Part shown: piece after piece, positions 45,193 to 58,677 of the stretch
Position numbering within the stretch: the first letter of the stretch is position 1
Layout: every line of letters begins with the position of its first letter
Source: Henricia sp. BOLD:AAB3569
Lineage: Eukaryota > Echinodermata > Asteroidea > Spinulosida > Echinasteridae
Direction of reading: 5' to 3'
Assembly (NCBI GenBank): GCA_037783545.1
Contig: JBBELK010000445.1
Location: 1 to 64,000, forward strand
Length of the DNA: 64,000 bases
Made by a program: the position numbers and the translations under genes
The notes under the pieces: model-generated
The model's database searches: none
What the model saw: only the letters and a program-made list of their open reading frames with translations
Told to the model about the DNA's origin: nothing

Positions 45193-48100
45193 CTAGAAGT
45201 ATGTCTGTTGATAACAGAGCATATGGCTTTCCGCTTTTCTTTTTTTGTATGCTTGTATGCATGTAAAACTGCATGCTGTATAATACTACATCTACACTTT
45301 GTACAATGTAAATGCATACCGTACATGTACATGTACATGCACAGTGACAAGATTTAAAAATTCATAATAAATCAACAAATCATGCATGTCAAACTAATGT
45401 AACTTGGTATGTCACATGTTAATGACCAGGTCCATGCACCTGCTAGGTTTCAAGGTCATACGACCAATGGAGGAAGTAAACGACCTTTGCTAATGTATGC
45501 TGCACAAACGCGCTTATTTGATGACATCGTGACGTCACAAGATTTTGCTGACAATATGCATTAGAACAAGTCACAACAAACCTAAAACACAAAATTTGAC
45601 CTTCGTCGGCCTTTTCGTTCTTCAGATATAACCGTTAGAAGAACGCATGTTCAGCCGAGTGTAATTTGACACCTGGTAACGTCATCAAACTTTTGAAGGT
45701 ATGGACATGTTCACTGACCCTCAGTGAACACTTGCACCAATTTTGGGCCAATTAGCAAAACCTTCGCCGCAAACATCTCTTCAAAATACGTTTTGGTTAT
45801 TTTTAAACTCGCCGCTAGAGGGCGCTCTTTTGTGTGACGACTTAACTTTTGCTATTTTTGTAATGCCCAAGGTGTCCCGAGACTAACAACGTTGACCCAA
45901 TCTCGGTATTTGCTACCAGTTTTAAATGACAACGCAGCCTCGTTTTCGACCAATAGGAAGCAAGATTCAAGGTCATTGTCTCTGCATGAAATTTAGACAT
46001 TGGATAGTCATGACCATTGCCGAAACACAAATTTTTATATCTCAAACGGTTGAATTTTTACAGATTTTTGAATTTTTAAGGCATTAAATTTCAGACACAT
46101 GTAATCTGACCCCTGGTGACGTCATCAAGATGTAACCTCTTTGGTATAGTACTTTAGTATGGGTTCCTTATTGTGACCAAGTTTAATGATGATCCAAGCT
46201 TTGCAAGCGACCCTTCTAGCAGCGAGATAGACTGTGTGCTTTGTCTATGGGATATGGGGTAGTGCAGATGTATGCATATTGTACATGCTTATGTACACTC
46301 GTATATACTGCACTGTGTGTATGCTGTGGTATAGGTTGCCAGATTCAAAAATTCATAACAAATCAACAAATGACGTCACACTAATGTAACTTGGTATGTT
46401 ATATGTTAATGACCAAGTCTACGTCCCTGCTAGGTTTCAAGGTCATACGCCCATTAGAGGAAGTGAACGACCTTGGCTAATGTATGCTGCACAAACGGGC
46501 TTATTTTATGACGTCATCGTTACGCCACCAAATTTTGCTGCTAATATGCATTAGACCAAGTCACAACAAACCTAAAACACAAAATTTGACCTCCATCGGC
46601 CTTTTCGTTCTCTAGATATAACCGTTAGAAGAACGCATGTTCAACTGAGTGTAATTTGACACCTGGTGACGTCATCAAACTTTTGAAGGTATGGGCGTGT
46701 TTACTGACCCTCAGTGAACATATGCACCAATTTTGGGCCAATTTGCAAGAACTTCGCCACAGACATCTCTTCAAAATAGGTTTTGGCCATTTTTCAACTT
46801 GCCGCTAGAGGGCGCTCTTTCGTGTCACGACTTAACTTTTGGTATTTTTGGAATGCCCAAGAGGTCTTGAGACTAACACTTTTGACCCGATCTCTGTATC
46901 TGCTACCAGTTTTAAATGACGGGGCAGCCTCGTTTTCGACCAATAGGAAGCAAGATTCAAGGTCAATGTCTGTGTATGAAATTTAGACCTTGGATAGTCA
47001 TGACCATTGCCGAAGGAATAAAGTTTGTATCTCAAAAGGTTGAATTTTTACAGAAGTTTCAATATTGAAGGCCATATATTTCAAACGCTTGTAATCTGAC
47101 ACCTGATGACGTCATCAAAATGTAAACACATTTGTGCAGTACTTCATTATGAGGTGATTGTTGTGACCAAGTTTTATGATGATCCGAGCTTTGCAAGTGA
47201 CCATTTTGCCAGGCCGAAAGACCATGCGCTTTGTCTATGGGGTTTTGACGGAAGAATAAAAAAAGCTAAAAAAAACTAGAAGTATGTCTGTTGATAACAG
47301 AGCATATGGCTTTCCGCTTTTATTTTTTTGTATGTTTGTATGCATGTAAAACTGCATGCTGTATAATACTACATGTACACTTTGTACAATATAAATACAT
47401 ACCGTACATATACATGTACAGTATGCACAGTGACAAGATTCAAAAATTCATAATAAATCAACAAATCATGCATGTCATACTAATGTAACTTGGTATGTTA
47501 CATGTTAATGACCAGGTCCAGGCACCTGATAGTTTTCAAGGTCATACGACGAATGGAGAAAGTAAACGACCTTGGTTAATGTATACTTGAGGAACTCTTA
47601 TTTGATTACGTCATCGTGACGTCACAATATTTAGCTGATAATATACATTTGACCAATTCAAAATACGTTTTGGTCTTTTTTCAACTCGTCACTAGAGGGC
47701 GCTGTTTCGTGTGACGACTTAACTTTTTGTATTTTTTGAATGCCCAAGGGGTCCTGAGACTAACACCGTTGACACGATCTCGGCATCGCTTACCAGTTTT
47801 AAATGACAAGGCAGCCTCGTTTTCGACCAATAGGAAACGAGATTCAAGGTCAATGTCTCTGCATGAAATTTAGACCTTGGATAGTCATGACCAGTGCCGA
47901 AAGAATAAAGATTGTATCTCAAACGGTTGAATTTTTACAGATTTTTCAATTTGTAAGGCATTAAATTTCAGACACATGTAATCTGACACCTGGTGACGTC
48001 ATCAAGATCTAACCTCTTTGGTATAGTACTTTACTATGGGTTCCTTATTGTGACTAAGTTTGATGATGATCCAAGCTTTGCAAGCGACTCTTCTAGCACC

Positions 48101-49077
48101 GAGACAGACTGTGTGCTTTGTCTATGGGAAATGGGGTAGTGCAGATGTATGCATATTGTACATGCTTATGTACACTCGTATATACTGCACTGTGTGTATG
48201 CTGTAGTATAGGTTGCCAGATTCAAAAATTCATAACAAATCAACAAATGACGTCACACTAATGTAACTTGGTATGTTATATGTTAATGACCAAGTCTACG
48301 TCCCTGCTCGGTTTCAAGGTCATACGAACATTAGAGGAAGTGAACGACCTTGGCTAATGTATGCTGCACAAACGGGCTTATTTGATGACGTCATCGTTAC
48401 GCCACCAAATTTTGCTGCTAATATGCATTAGACCAAGTCACAACAAACCTAAAACACAAAATTTGACCTCCATCGGCCTTTTCGTTCTCTATATATAACC
48501 GTTAGAAGAACGCATGTTCAACTGAGTGTAATTTGACACCTGGTGACGTCATCAAACTTTTGAAGGTATGGGCATGTTCACTGACCCTCAGTGAACATAT
48601 GCACCAATTTTGGGCCAATTTGCAAAAACTTCGCCACAGACATCTCTTCAAAATAGGTTTTGGCCATTTTTCAACTTGCCGCTAGAGGGCGCTCTTTCGT
48701 GTCACGACTTAACTTTTGGTATTTTTGGAATGCCCAAGAGGTCTTGAGACTAACACTTTTGACCCGATCTCTGTATCTGCTACCAGTTTTAAATGACAGG
48801 GCAGCCTCGTTTTCGACCAATAGAAAGCAAGATTCAAGGTCAATGTCTGTGTATGAAATTTAGACCTTGGATAGTCATGACCATTGCCGAAAGAATAAAG
48901 TTTGTATCTCAAACGGTTGAATTTTTACAGAAGTTTCAATTTGAAGGCCATATATTTCAAACGCTTGTAATCTGACACCTGATGACGTCATCAAAATGTA
49001 AACACATTTGTGCAGTACTTCATTATGAGGTGATTGTTGTGACCAAGTTTGATGATGATCCGAGCTTTGCAAGTGAC
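45193..49077 (-). mobile_element. Helitron-like array, family B, first block (two CTAG ends)
   Basis: CTAGAAGTATGTC begins at 45193 after host sequence ending AGAAA, and again at 47276 after an A run. On the minus strand the end reads GCGGAAAGCC, ATATGC, hairpin TCTGTT-ATC-AACAGA, CATACTT, CTAG. This is the same order as family A (inverted arm, hairpin, about 7 nt, CTAG). The body is a roughly 990-bp repeat with GGTGACGTCATCAA and TTCAAGGTCA words. The block is broken by an inversion at 49077/49078. Confidence 0.72.
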
Positions 49078-50455
49078 AATTTTGCCAAAGCTCGGATCAT
49101 CATCAAACTTGGTCACAACAATCACCTCATAGTGAAGTACTGCACAAATGTGTTTACATTTTGATGACGTCATCAGGTGTCAGATTACAAGCGTTTGAAA
49201 TATATGGCCTTCAAATTGAAACTTCTGTAAAAATTCAACCGTTTGAGATACAAACTTTATTCTTTCGGCAATGGTCATGACTATCCAAGGTCTAAATTTC
49301 ATACACAGACATTGACCTTGAATCTTGCTTCCTATTGGTCGAAAACGAGGCTGCCCTGTCATTTAAAACTGGTAGCAGATACAGAGATCGGGTCAAAGGT
49401 GTTAGTCTCAAGACCTCTTGGGCATTCCAAAAATACCAAAAGTTAAGTCGTGACACGAAAGAGCGCCCTCTAGCGGCAAGTTGAAAAATGGCCAAAACCT
49501 ATTTTGAAGAGATGTCTGTGGCGAAGTTTTTGCAAATTGGCCCAAAATTGGTGCATATGTTCACTGAGGGTCAGTGAACATGCCCATACCTTCAAAAGTT
49601 TGATGACGTCACCAGGTGTCAAATTACACTCAGTTGAACATGCGTTCTTCTAACGGTTATATATAGAGAACGAAAAGGCCGATGGAGGTCAAATTTTGTG
49701 TTTTAGGTTTGTTGTGACTTGGTCTAATGCATATTAGCAGCAAAATTTGGTGGCGTAACGATGACGTCATCAAATAAGCCCGTTTGTGCAGCATACATTT
49801 GCCAAGGTCGTTCACTTCCTCTAATGGGCGTACGACCTTGAAACCTAGCAGGGACGTAGACGTGGTCATTAACATATAACATACCAAGTTACATTAGTGT
49901 GACGTCCTTTGTTGATTTGTTATGATTTTTTTGAATCTGGCAACCTATACCACAGCATACACACAGTGCAGTATATACGGGTGTACATAAGCATAAACAA
50001 TCGCCATACATCTGCACTACCCCATTTCCCATAGACAAAGCACATAGTCTATCTCGCTGCTAGAAGGGTCGCTTGCAAAGCTTGGATCATCATCAAACTT
50101 GGTCACAATAAGGAACCCATACTAAAGTACTATACCAAAGAGGTTACATCTTGATGATGTCACCAGGGGTCAGATTACATGTGTCTGAAATTTAATGCCT
50201 TAAAAATTAAAAAAATTGTAAAAATTCAACCGTTTGAGATACAAACATTTTTGTTTCGGCAATGGTCATGACTATCCAATGTCTAAATTTCATGCAGAGA
50301 CAATGACCTTGAATCTTGCTTCCTATTGGTCGAAAACGAGGCTGCGTTGTCATTTAAAACTGGTAGCAGATACCGAAATTGGGTCAACGTTGTTAGTCTC
50401 GGGACCCTTGGGCATTCCAAAAATACCAAAAGTTAAGTCGTCACACGAAACAGCG
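47700..50455. repeat. Large palindrome, arms at least 1.3 kb, axis near 49077
   Basis: CCGAGCTTTG at 49060-49069 faces CAAAGCTCGG at 49086-49095 across a 16-bp spacer. Paired positions sum to 98155 across both arms. The inner roughly 600 bp are almost identical (for example the rare TATATA variant near 48489 appears in both arms) and similarity falls outward. Identical 60- and 67-codon frames on both strands are a consequence of this symmetry. Confidence 0.9.
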
Positions 50456-53400
50456 CCCTCTAGCGGCAAGTTGAAAAATGGCCAAAACGCATTTTGAAGA
50501 GATGTCTGTGGCGAAGTTTTTGCAAATTGGCCCAAAATTGGTGCATATGTTCACTGAGGGTCAGTGAACATGCCCATACCTTCAAAAGTTTGATGACGTC
50601 ACTAGGTGTCAAATTACACTCAGTTGAACATGCGTTCTTCCAACGGCTATATCTAGAGAACGAAAAGGCCGATGGAGGTCAAATTTTGTGTTTTAGTATT
50701 GTTGTGACTTAATCTAATGCATATTATCAGCAAAATTTGGTAGCGTAACGATGACGTCATCAAATAAGCGCGTTTGTGCAGCATACATTAGCCAAGGTCG
50801 TTCACTTCCTCTATTGGTCGTATGACCTTGAAACCTTGCAGGGACGTAGACTTGATCATTAACATATAACATACCAAGTTACATTAGTGTGACGTCATTT
50901 GTTGATTTGTTATTAATTTTTTAATCTAGCAACCTATACTACAGCATACACACAGTGCAGTATATGAGTGTACATAAACATGCATACACTATACCCAAGT
51001 CCCATAGACAAACCACAGTCTGTATCGTTGGTCTAAGGGTCGCTTGCAAAGCTTTGATCATCATCAAACCTGGTCACAATAAGGAACCCATAGTAAAGTA
51101 CTTTACCAAAGATGTTACATCTTGATGACGTCACCAGGTGTCCGATTACATGCGCCTGAAATTGAATGCCTTACAAATTCAAAAATCTGTAAAAATTCAA
51201 CCGTTTGAGATACGAACTTGTTTCCTTCGATACTGGTAATGACTATCCAAGGTCTAAATTTTATGCACAGACATTGACCTTGAATCTTGCTTCCTCTTGG
51301 TGAAAAACGAGGCTGCCTTGTCATTTAAAACTGGTAGCAGAGTGTACAGAGTGTACATGTAGTATTATACAGCATGCAGTTTTACATGCATACAAACATA
51401 AACAATACAAAAAGCGGAAAGCCATATGCTCTGTTATCAACAGACATACTTCTAGTTTTTTTAGCTTTTTTTATTCTTCCGTCAAAACCCCATAGACAAA
51501 GCGCATGGTCTTTCGGCCTGGCAAAATGGTCACTTGCAAAGCTCGGATCATCATCAAACTTGGTCACAACAATCACCTCATAATGAAGTACTGCACAAAT
51601 GTATTTACATTTTGATGACGTCATCAGGTGTCAGATTACAAGCGTTTGAAATATATGGCCTTCAAATTGAAACTTCTGTAAAAATTCAACCGTTTGAGAT
51701 ACAAACTTTATTCTTTCGGCAATGGTCATGACTATCCAAGGTCTAAATTTCATACACAGACATTGACCTTGAATCTTGCTTCCTATTGGTCGAAAACGAG
51801 GCTGCCCTGTCATTTAAAACTGGTAGCAGATACAGAGATCGGGTCAAAAGTGTTAGTCTCAAGACCTCTTGGGCATTCCAAAAATACCAAAAGTTAAGTC
51901 GTGACACAAAAGAGCGCCCTCTAGCGGCAAGTTGAAAAATGGCCAAAACCTATTTTGAAGAGATGTCTGTGGCGAAGTTTTTGCAAATTGGCCCAAAATC
52001 GGTGCATATGTTCACTGAGGGTCAGTGAACACGCCCATACCTTCAAAAGTTTGATGACGTCACCAGGTGTCAAATTACACTCAGTTGAACATGCGTTCTT
52101 CTAACGGTTATATCTAGAGAACGAAAAGGCCGATGGAGGTCATATTTTGTGTTTTAGGTTTGTTGTGACTTGGTCTAATGCATATTAGCAGCAAAATTTG
52201 GTGGCGTAACGATGACGTCATCAAATAAGCCCGTTTGTGCAGCATACATTAGCCAAGGTCGTTCACTTCCTCCAATGGGCGTATGACCTTGAAACCTAGC
52301 AGGGACGTAGACTTGGTCATTAACATATAACATACCAAGTTACATTAGTGTGACGTCATTTGTTGATTTGTTATGAATTTTTGAATCTGGCAACCTATAC
52401 CACAGCATACACACAGTGCAGTATATACGAGTGTACATAAGCATGTACAATATGCATACATCTGCACTACCCCATTTCCCATAGACAAAGCACATAGTCT
52501 ATCTCGCTGCTAGAAGGGTCGCTTGCAAAGCTTGGATCATCATCAAACTTGGTCACAATAAGGAACCCATACTAAAGTACTATACCAAAGAGGTTACTTC
52601 TTGATGACGTCACCAGGGGTCAGATTACATGTGTCTGAAATTTAATGCCTTAAAAATTCAAAAATCTGTAAAAATTCAACCGTGTGAGATACAAACATTT
52701 TTGTTTCGGCAATGGTCATGACTATCCAATGTCTAAATTTCATGCAGAGACAATGACCTTGAATCTTGCTTCCTATTGGTCGAAAACGAGGCTGCGTTGT
52801 CATTTAAAACTGGTAGCAGATACCGAGATTGGGTCAACGTTGTTAGTCTCGGGACCCCTTGGGCATTACAAAAATAGCAAAAGTTAAGTCGTCACACAAA
52901 AGAGCGCCCTCTAGCGGCGAGTTTAAAAATAACCAAAACGTATTTTGAAGAGATGTTTGCGGCGAAGTTTTTGCTAATTGGCCCAAAATTGGTGCAAGTG
53001 TTCACTGAGGGTCAGTGAACATGTCCATACCTTCAAAAGTTTGATGACGTCACCAGGTGTCAAATTACACTCGGTTGAACATGCGTTCTAATAACGGTTA
53101 TATCTGAAGAACGAAAAGGCCGATAAAGGCCGATAAATTTTGTGTTTTAGGTTTGTTGTGACTTGTTCCAATGCATATTGTCAGCAAAATCTTGTGGCGT
53201 CACGATGTCATCAAATAAGCGCGTTTGTGCAGCATACATTAGCAAAGGTCGTTTACTTCCTCCATTGGTCGTATGACCTTGAAACCTAGCAGGTGCATGG
53301 ACCTGGTCATTAACATGTGACATACCAAGTTACATTAGTATGACATGCATGATTTGTTGATTTATTATGAATTTTTGAATCTTGTCACTGTGCATGTACA

Positions 53401-53545
53401 TGTACATGTACATGTACGGTATGCATTTACATTGTACAAAGTGTAGATGTAGTATTATACAGCATGCAGTTTTACATGCATACAAACATACAAAAAAAGA
53501 AAAGCGGAAAGCCATATGCTCTGTTATCAACAGACATACTTCTAG
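49078..53545 (+). mobile_element. Helitron-like array, family B, inverted block
   Basis: Same roughly 990-bp repeat units in opposite orientation. CTAG ends lie at 51452-51455 and 53542-53545, each preceded by the AACAGACATACTT terminal word. Around 51341 the unit is truncated: GGTAGCAGA passes directly into GTGTACAGAGTGTACATGTA, an internal deletion joining two parts of the unit. Confidence 0.72.
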
Positions 53546-53665
53546 TCTTTTGTGTATGTTTGTATGCATGTAAAACTGCATGCTGTATAATACTACGTAC
53601 ACTTTGTACAATGTAAATGCATACCCTACATGTACATGTACATGCACAGTGAAAAGATTCAAAAA
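53380..53665. repeat. Tail-to-tail inverted repeat at an orientation switch
   Basis: The inverted block ends with CTAG at 53545. The sequence immediately returns in forward orientation, lacking the terminal hairpin (starting TTTTGTGTATGTTTGTATGC). About 110 bp on each side are complementary, with a roughly 60-bp asymmetric centre holding the terminal hairpin. Confidence 0.85.
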
Positions 53666-56600
53666 TTCATAATAAATCAACAAATCATGCATGTCATACT
53701 AATGTAACTTGATATGTTACATGTTAATGACCAGGTCCAGGCACCTGCTAGGTTTGAAGGTCATACGACCAATGGAGGAAGTAAACGATCTAGGTTAATG
53801 TATACTTGAGGAACTCTTATTTGATTACGTTATCGTTACGCCACCAAATGTTTGTGCTAATATGCATTAGACCAAGTCACAACAAACCTAAAACACAAAA
53901 TTTGACCTTCATCGGCCTTTTCGTTCTCTAGATATAGCTGTTAAAAGAATGCATGTTCAACCGAGTGTAATTTGACACCTGGTAACATCATCAAACTTTT
54001 GAAGGTCTGGGCATGTTCACTGACCCTCAGCGAACATATTCACCAATTTTGGGCCAATTTCAAAAAACTTCGCCACAGACATCTGTTCAAAACGCGTTTT
54101 GGCCATTTTTCAACTTGCCGCTAGAGGGCGCTCTTTCGTGTCACGACTTAACTTTTGGTATTTTTTGAATGCCCAAGGGGTCCCGAGACTAACAACGTTG
54201 ACCCAATCTCGGTATCTGCTACCAGTTTTAAATGACGACGCAGCCTCGTTTTCGACCAATAGGAAGCAAGATTCAAGGTCATTGTCTCTGCATGAAATTT
54301 AGACATTGGATAGTCATGACCATTGCCGAAACAAAAATGTTTGTATCTCAAACGGTTGAATTTTTACAGATTCTTGAATTTTTAAGGCATTAAATTTCAG
54401 ACACATGTAATCTGACACCTGGTGACGTCATCAAGATGTAACCTCTTTGGTATAGTACTTTACTATGGGTTCCTTATTGTGACCAAGTTTGATGATGATC
54501 CAAGCTTTGCAAGCGACCCTTCTAGCAGCGAGATAGACTATGTGCTTTGTCTATGGGAAATGGGGTAGTGCAGATGTATGCATATTGTACATGCTTATGT
54601 ACACTCGTATTTACTGCACTGTGTGTATGCTGTAGTATAGGTTGCCAGATTCAAAAATTCATAACAAATCAACAAATGACGTCACACTAATGTAACTTGG
54701 TATGTTATATGTTAATGACCACGTCTACGTCCCTGCTAGGTTTCAAGGTCATATGCCCATTATAGGAAGTGAACGACCTTGGCTAATGTATGCTGCACAA
54801 ACGGGCTTATTTGATGACGTCATCGTTACGCCACCAATTTTTTTCTGCTAATATGCATTAGACCAAGTCACAACAAACCTAAAACACAAAATTTGACCTT
54901 CATCGGCCTTTTCGTTCTCTAGATATAGCTGTTAAACGAATGCATGTTCAACCGAGTGTAATTTGACACCTGGTGACGTCATCAAACTTTTGAAGGTATG
55001 GGCATGTTCACTGACCCTCAGTGAACATATTCACCAATTTTGGGCCAATTTCAAAAAACTTCGCAACAGACATCTGTTCAAAACGCGTTTAGGCCATTTT
55101 TCAAATTGCCGCTAGAGGGCGCTCTTTCGTGTCACGACTTAACTTTTGGTATCTTTGGAATGCCCAAGAGGTCTTGAGACTAACACTTTTGACCCGATCT
55201 CTGTATCTGCTACCAGTTTTAAATGACAGGGCAGCCTCGTTTTCGACCAATAGGAAGCAAGATTCAAGGTCAATGTCTGTGTATGAAATTTAGACCTTGG
55301 ATAGTCATGACCATTGCCGAAGGAATAAAGTTTGTATCTCAAACGGTTGAATTTTTACAGAAGTTTCAATATTGAAGGCCATATATTTCAAACGCTTGTA
55401 ATCTGACACCTGATGACGTCATCAAAATGTAAACACATTTGTGCAGTACTTCATTATGAGGTGATTGTTGTGACTAAGTTTGATGATGATCCGAGCTTTG
55501 CAAGTGACCATTTTGCCAGGCCGAAAGACCATGCGCTTTGTCTATGGGGTTTTTGGAGAAGAATAAAAAAAGCTAAACTAGAGGTATGTCTGTTGATAAC
55601 AGAGCATATGGCTTTCCGCTTTTCTTTTTTTGTATGTTTGTATGCATGTAAAACTGCATGCTGTATAATACTACATGTACACTTTGTACAATATAAGTAC
55701 ATACCGTACATATACATGTACAGTATACACAGTGACAAGATTCAAAAATTCATAATAAATCAACAAATCATGCATGTCATACTAATGTAACTTGGTATGT
55801 TACATGTTAATGACCAGGTCCAGGCACCTGATAGTTTTCAAGGTCATACGACCAATGGAGAAAGTAAACGACCTTGGTTAATGTATACTTGAGGAACTCT
55901 TATTTGATTACGTCATCGTGACGTCACAATATTTAGCTGATACATTTGACCAATTCAAAATACGTTTTGGTCTTTTTTCAACTCGTCACTAGAGGGCGCT
56001 GTTTCGTGTGACGACTTAACTTTTTGTATTTTTTGAATGCCCAAGGGGTCCTGAGACTAACACCGTTGACACGATCTCGGCATCGCTTACCAGTTTTAAA
56101 TGACAAGGCAGCCTCGTTTTCGACCAATAGGAAACAAGATTCAAGGTCAATGTCTCTGCATGAAATTTAGACCTTGGATAGTCATGACCAGTGCCGAAAG
56201 AATAAAGATTGTATCTCAAACGGTTGAATTTTTACAGATTTTTCAATTTGTAAGGCATTAAATTTCAGACACATGTAATCTGACACCTGGTGACGTCATC
56301 AAGATCTAACCTCTTTGGTATAGTACTTTACTATGGGTTCCTTATTGTGACTAAGTTTGATGATGATCCAAGCTTTGCAAGCGACTCTTCTAGCACCGAG
56401 ACAGACTGTGTGCTTTGTCTATGGGATAGTGCAGATGTATGCATATTGTACATGCTTATGTACACTCGTATACATGTATATACTGCACTGTGTGTATGCT
56501 GTAGTATAGGTTGCCAGATTCAAAAATTCATAACAAATCAACAAATGACGTCACACTAATGTAACTTGGTATGTTATATGTTAATGACCAAGTCTACGTC

Positions 56601-58432
56601 CCTGCTCGGTTTCAAGGTCATACGACCATTAGAGGAAGTGAACGACCTTGGCTAATGTATGCTGTACAAACGGGCTTATTTCATGACGTTATCGTTACGC
56701 CACCAAATTTTGCTGCTAATATGCGTTAGACCAAGTCACAACAAACCTGAAACAAAATATTTGACCTTCATCGGCCGTTTCGTTCTCTAGATATAGCTGT
56801 TAAAAGGATGCACGTTCAAGCGAGTGTAATTTGACACCTGGTGACGTCATCAAACTTTTGAAAGTATGGGCATATTCACTGACCCTCAGTGAACATATGC
56901 ACCAATTTTGGGCCAATTTGCAAAAACTTCGCCACAGACATCTCTTAAAAATGCGTTTTGGCCATTTTTCAACATGCCGCTAGAGGGCGCTGTTTCGTGT
57001 GACGACTTAACTTTTTGTATTTTTGTAATGCCCAAGGGGTCCCGAGACTAACACCGTTGACACGATCTCGGCATCGCTTACCAGTTTTAAATGACAAGGC
57101 AGCCTCGTTTTCGACCAATAGGAAACAAGATTCAAGGTCAATGTCTCTGCATGAAATTTAGACCTTGGATAGTCATGACCAGTGCCGAAAGAATAAAGAT
57201 TGTATCTCAAACGGTTCAATTTTTACAGATTTTTCAATTTGCAAGGCATTAAATTTCAGACACATGTAATCTAACACCTGGTGACGTCATCAAGATCTAA
57301 CCTCTTTGGTATAGTACTTTACTATGGGTTCCTTATTGTGACTAAGTTTGATGATGATCCAAGCTTTGCAAGCGACTCTTCTAGCACCGAGACAGACTGT
57401 GTGCTTTGTCTATGGGATAGTGCAGATGTATGCATATTGTACATGCTTATGTACACTCGTATATATGTATATACTGCACTGTGTGTATGCTGTAGTATAG
57501 GTTGCCAGATTCAAAAATTCATAACAAATCAACAAAGGACGTCACACTAATGTAACTTGGTATGTTATATGTTAATGACCACGTCTACGTCCCTGCTAGG
57601 TTTCAAGGTCATACGCCCATTAGAGGAAGTGAACGACCTTGGCAAATGTATGCTGCACAAACGGGCTTATTTGATGACGTCATCGTTACGCCACCAAATT
57701 TTGCTGCTTATATGCATTAGACCAAGTCACAACAAACCTAAAACACAAAATTTGACCTCCATCGGCCTTTTCGTTCTCTATATATAACCGTTAGAAGAAC
57801 GCATGTTCAACTGAGTGTAATTTGACACCTGGTGACGTCATCAAACTTTTGAAGGTATGGGCATGTTCACTGACCCTCAGTGAACATATGCACCAATTTT
57901 GGGCCAATTTGCAAAAACTTCGCCACAGACATCTCTTCAAAATAGGTTTTGGCCATTTTTCAACTTGCCGCTAGAGGGCGCTCTTTCGTGTCACGACTTA
58001 ACTTTTGGTATTTTTGGAATGCCCAAGAGGTCTTGAGACTAACACTTTTGACCCGATCTCTGTATCTGCTACCAGATTTAAATGACAGGGCAGCCTCGTT
58101 TTCGACCAATAGGAAGCAAGATTCAAGGTCAATGTCTGTGTATGAAATTTAGACCTTGGATAGTCATGACCATTGCCGAAAGAATAAAGTTTGTATCTCA
58201 AACGGTTGAATTTTTACAGAAGTTTCAATTTGAAGGCCATATATTTCAAACGCTTGTAATCTGACACCTGATGACGTCATCAAAATGTAAACACATTTGT
58301 GCAGTACTTCACTATGAGGTGATTGTTGTGACCAAGTTTGATGATGATCCGAGCTTTGCAAGTGACCGTTTTGCCAGGCCGAAAGACCATGCGCTTTGTC
58401 TATGGGGTTTTGGGAGAAGAATAAAAAAAGCT

Positions 58433-58463
<31 letters not shown>

Positions 58464-58476
58464 GAACAGTTTCAAA
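53546..58476 (-). mobile_element. Helitron-like array, family B, second forward block
   Basis: The first unit lacks its CTAG end (truncated at 53546). A complete CTAGAGGTATGTC end follows at 55578 after an A run. Successive repeats of the 67-codon frame are 990, 877, 991 and 991 bp apart; the shorter step contains the CTAG junction. The block closes with a long A run at 58433-58460. Confidence 0.7.
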
Positions 58477-58509
58477 GGCTTTCCGCAGGAGTGCGGAAAG
58501 CCAAAAAAA
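58461..58509 (-). mobile_element. Family B hairpin terminus (the only one in the window)
   Basis: After an A run come TCAGAACAGTTTCAAA and the hairpin GGCTTTCCGC-AGGAGT-GCGGAAAGCC (58477-58502), then AAAAAAA and a new CTAG end. The arm GGCTTTCCGC is also found next to each CTAG end, in the same relation as AGGTGATCGGG in family A. It is the counterpart of the family A ends at 22174-22318. Confidence 0.75.
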
Positions 58510-58677
58510 CTAGAGGTATGTCTGTTGATAACAGAGCATATGGCTTTCCGCTTTTCTTTTTTTATATGTTTGTATGCATTTAAAACTGCATGCTGTATAA
58601 TACTACATGTACACTTTGTACAATATAAATACATACCGTACATATACATGTACAGTATGCACAGTGACAAGATTCAA
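58510..58677 (-). mobile_element. Family B 3'-terminal fragment interrupted after 168 bp
   Basis: CTAGAGGTATGTC to GACAAGATTCAA. At this point other copies continue AAATTCATAAT, but here another CTAG end begins at 58678. The next element therefore inserted in the A run of CAAAAATTC. Confidence 0.78.
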
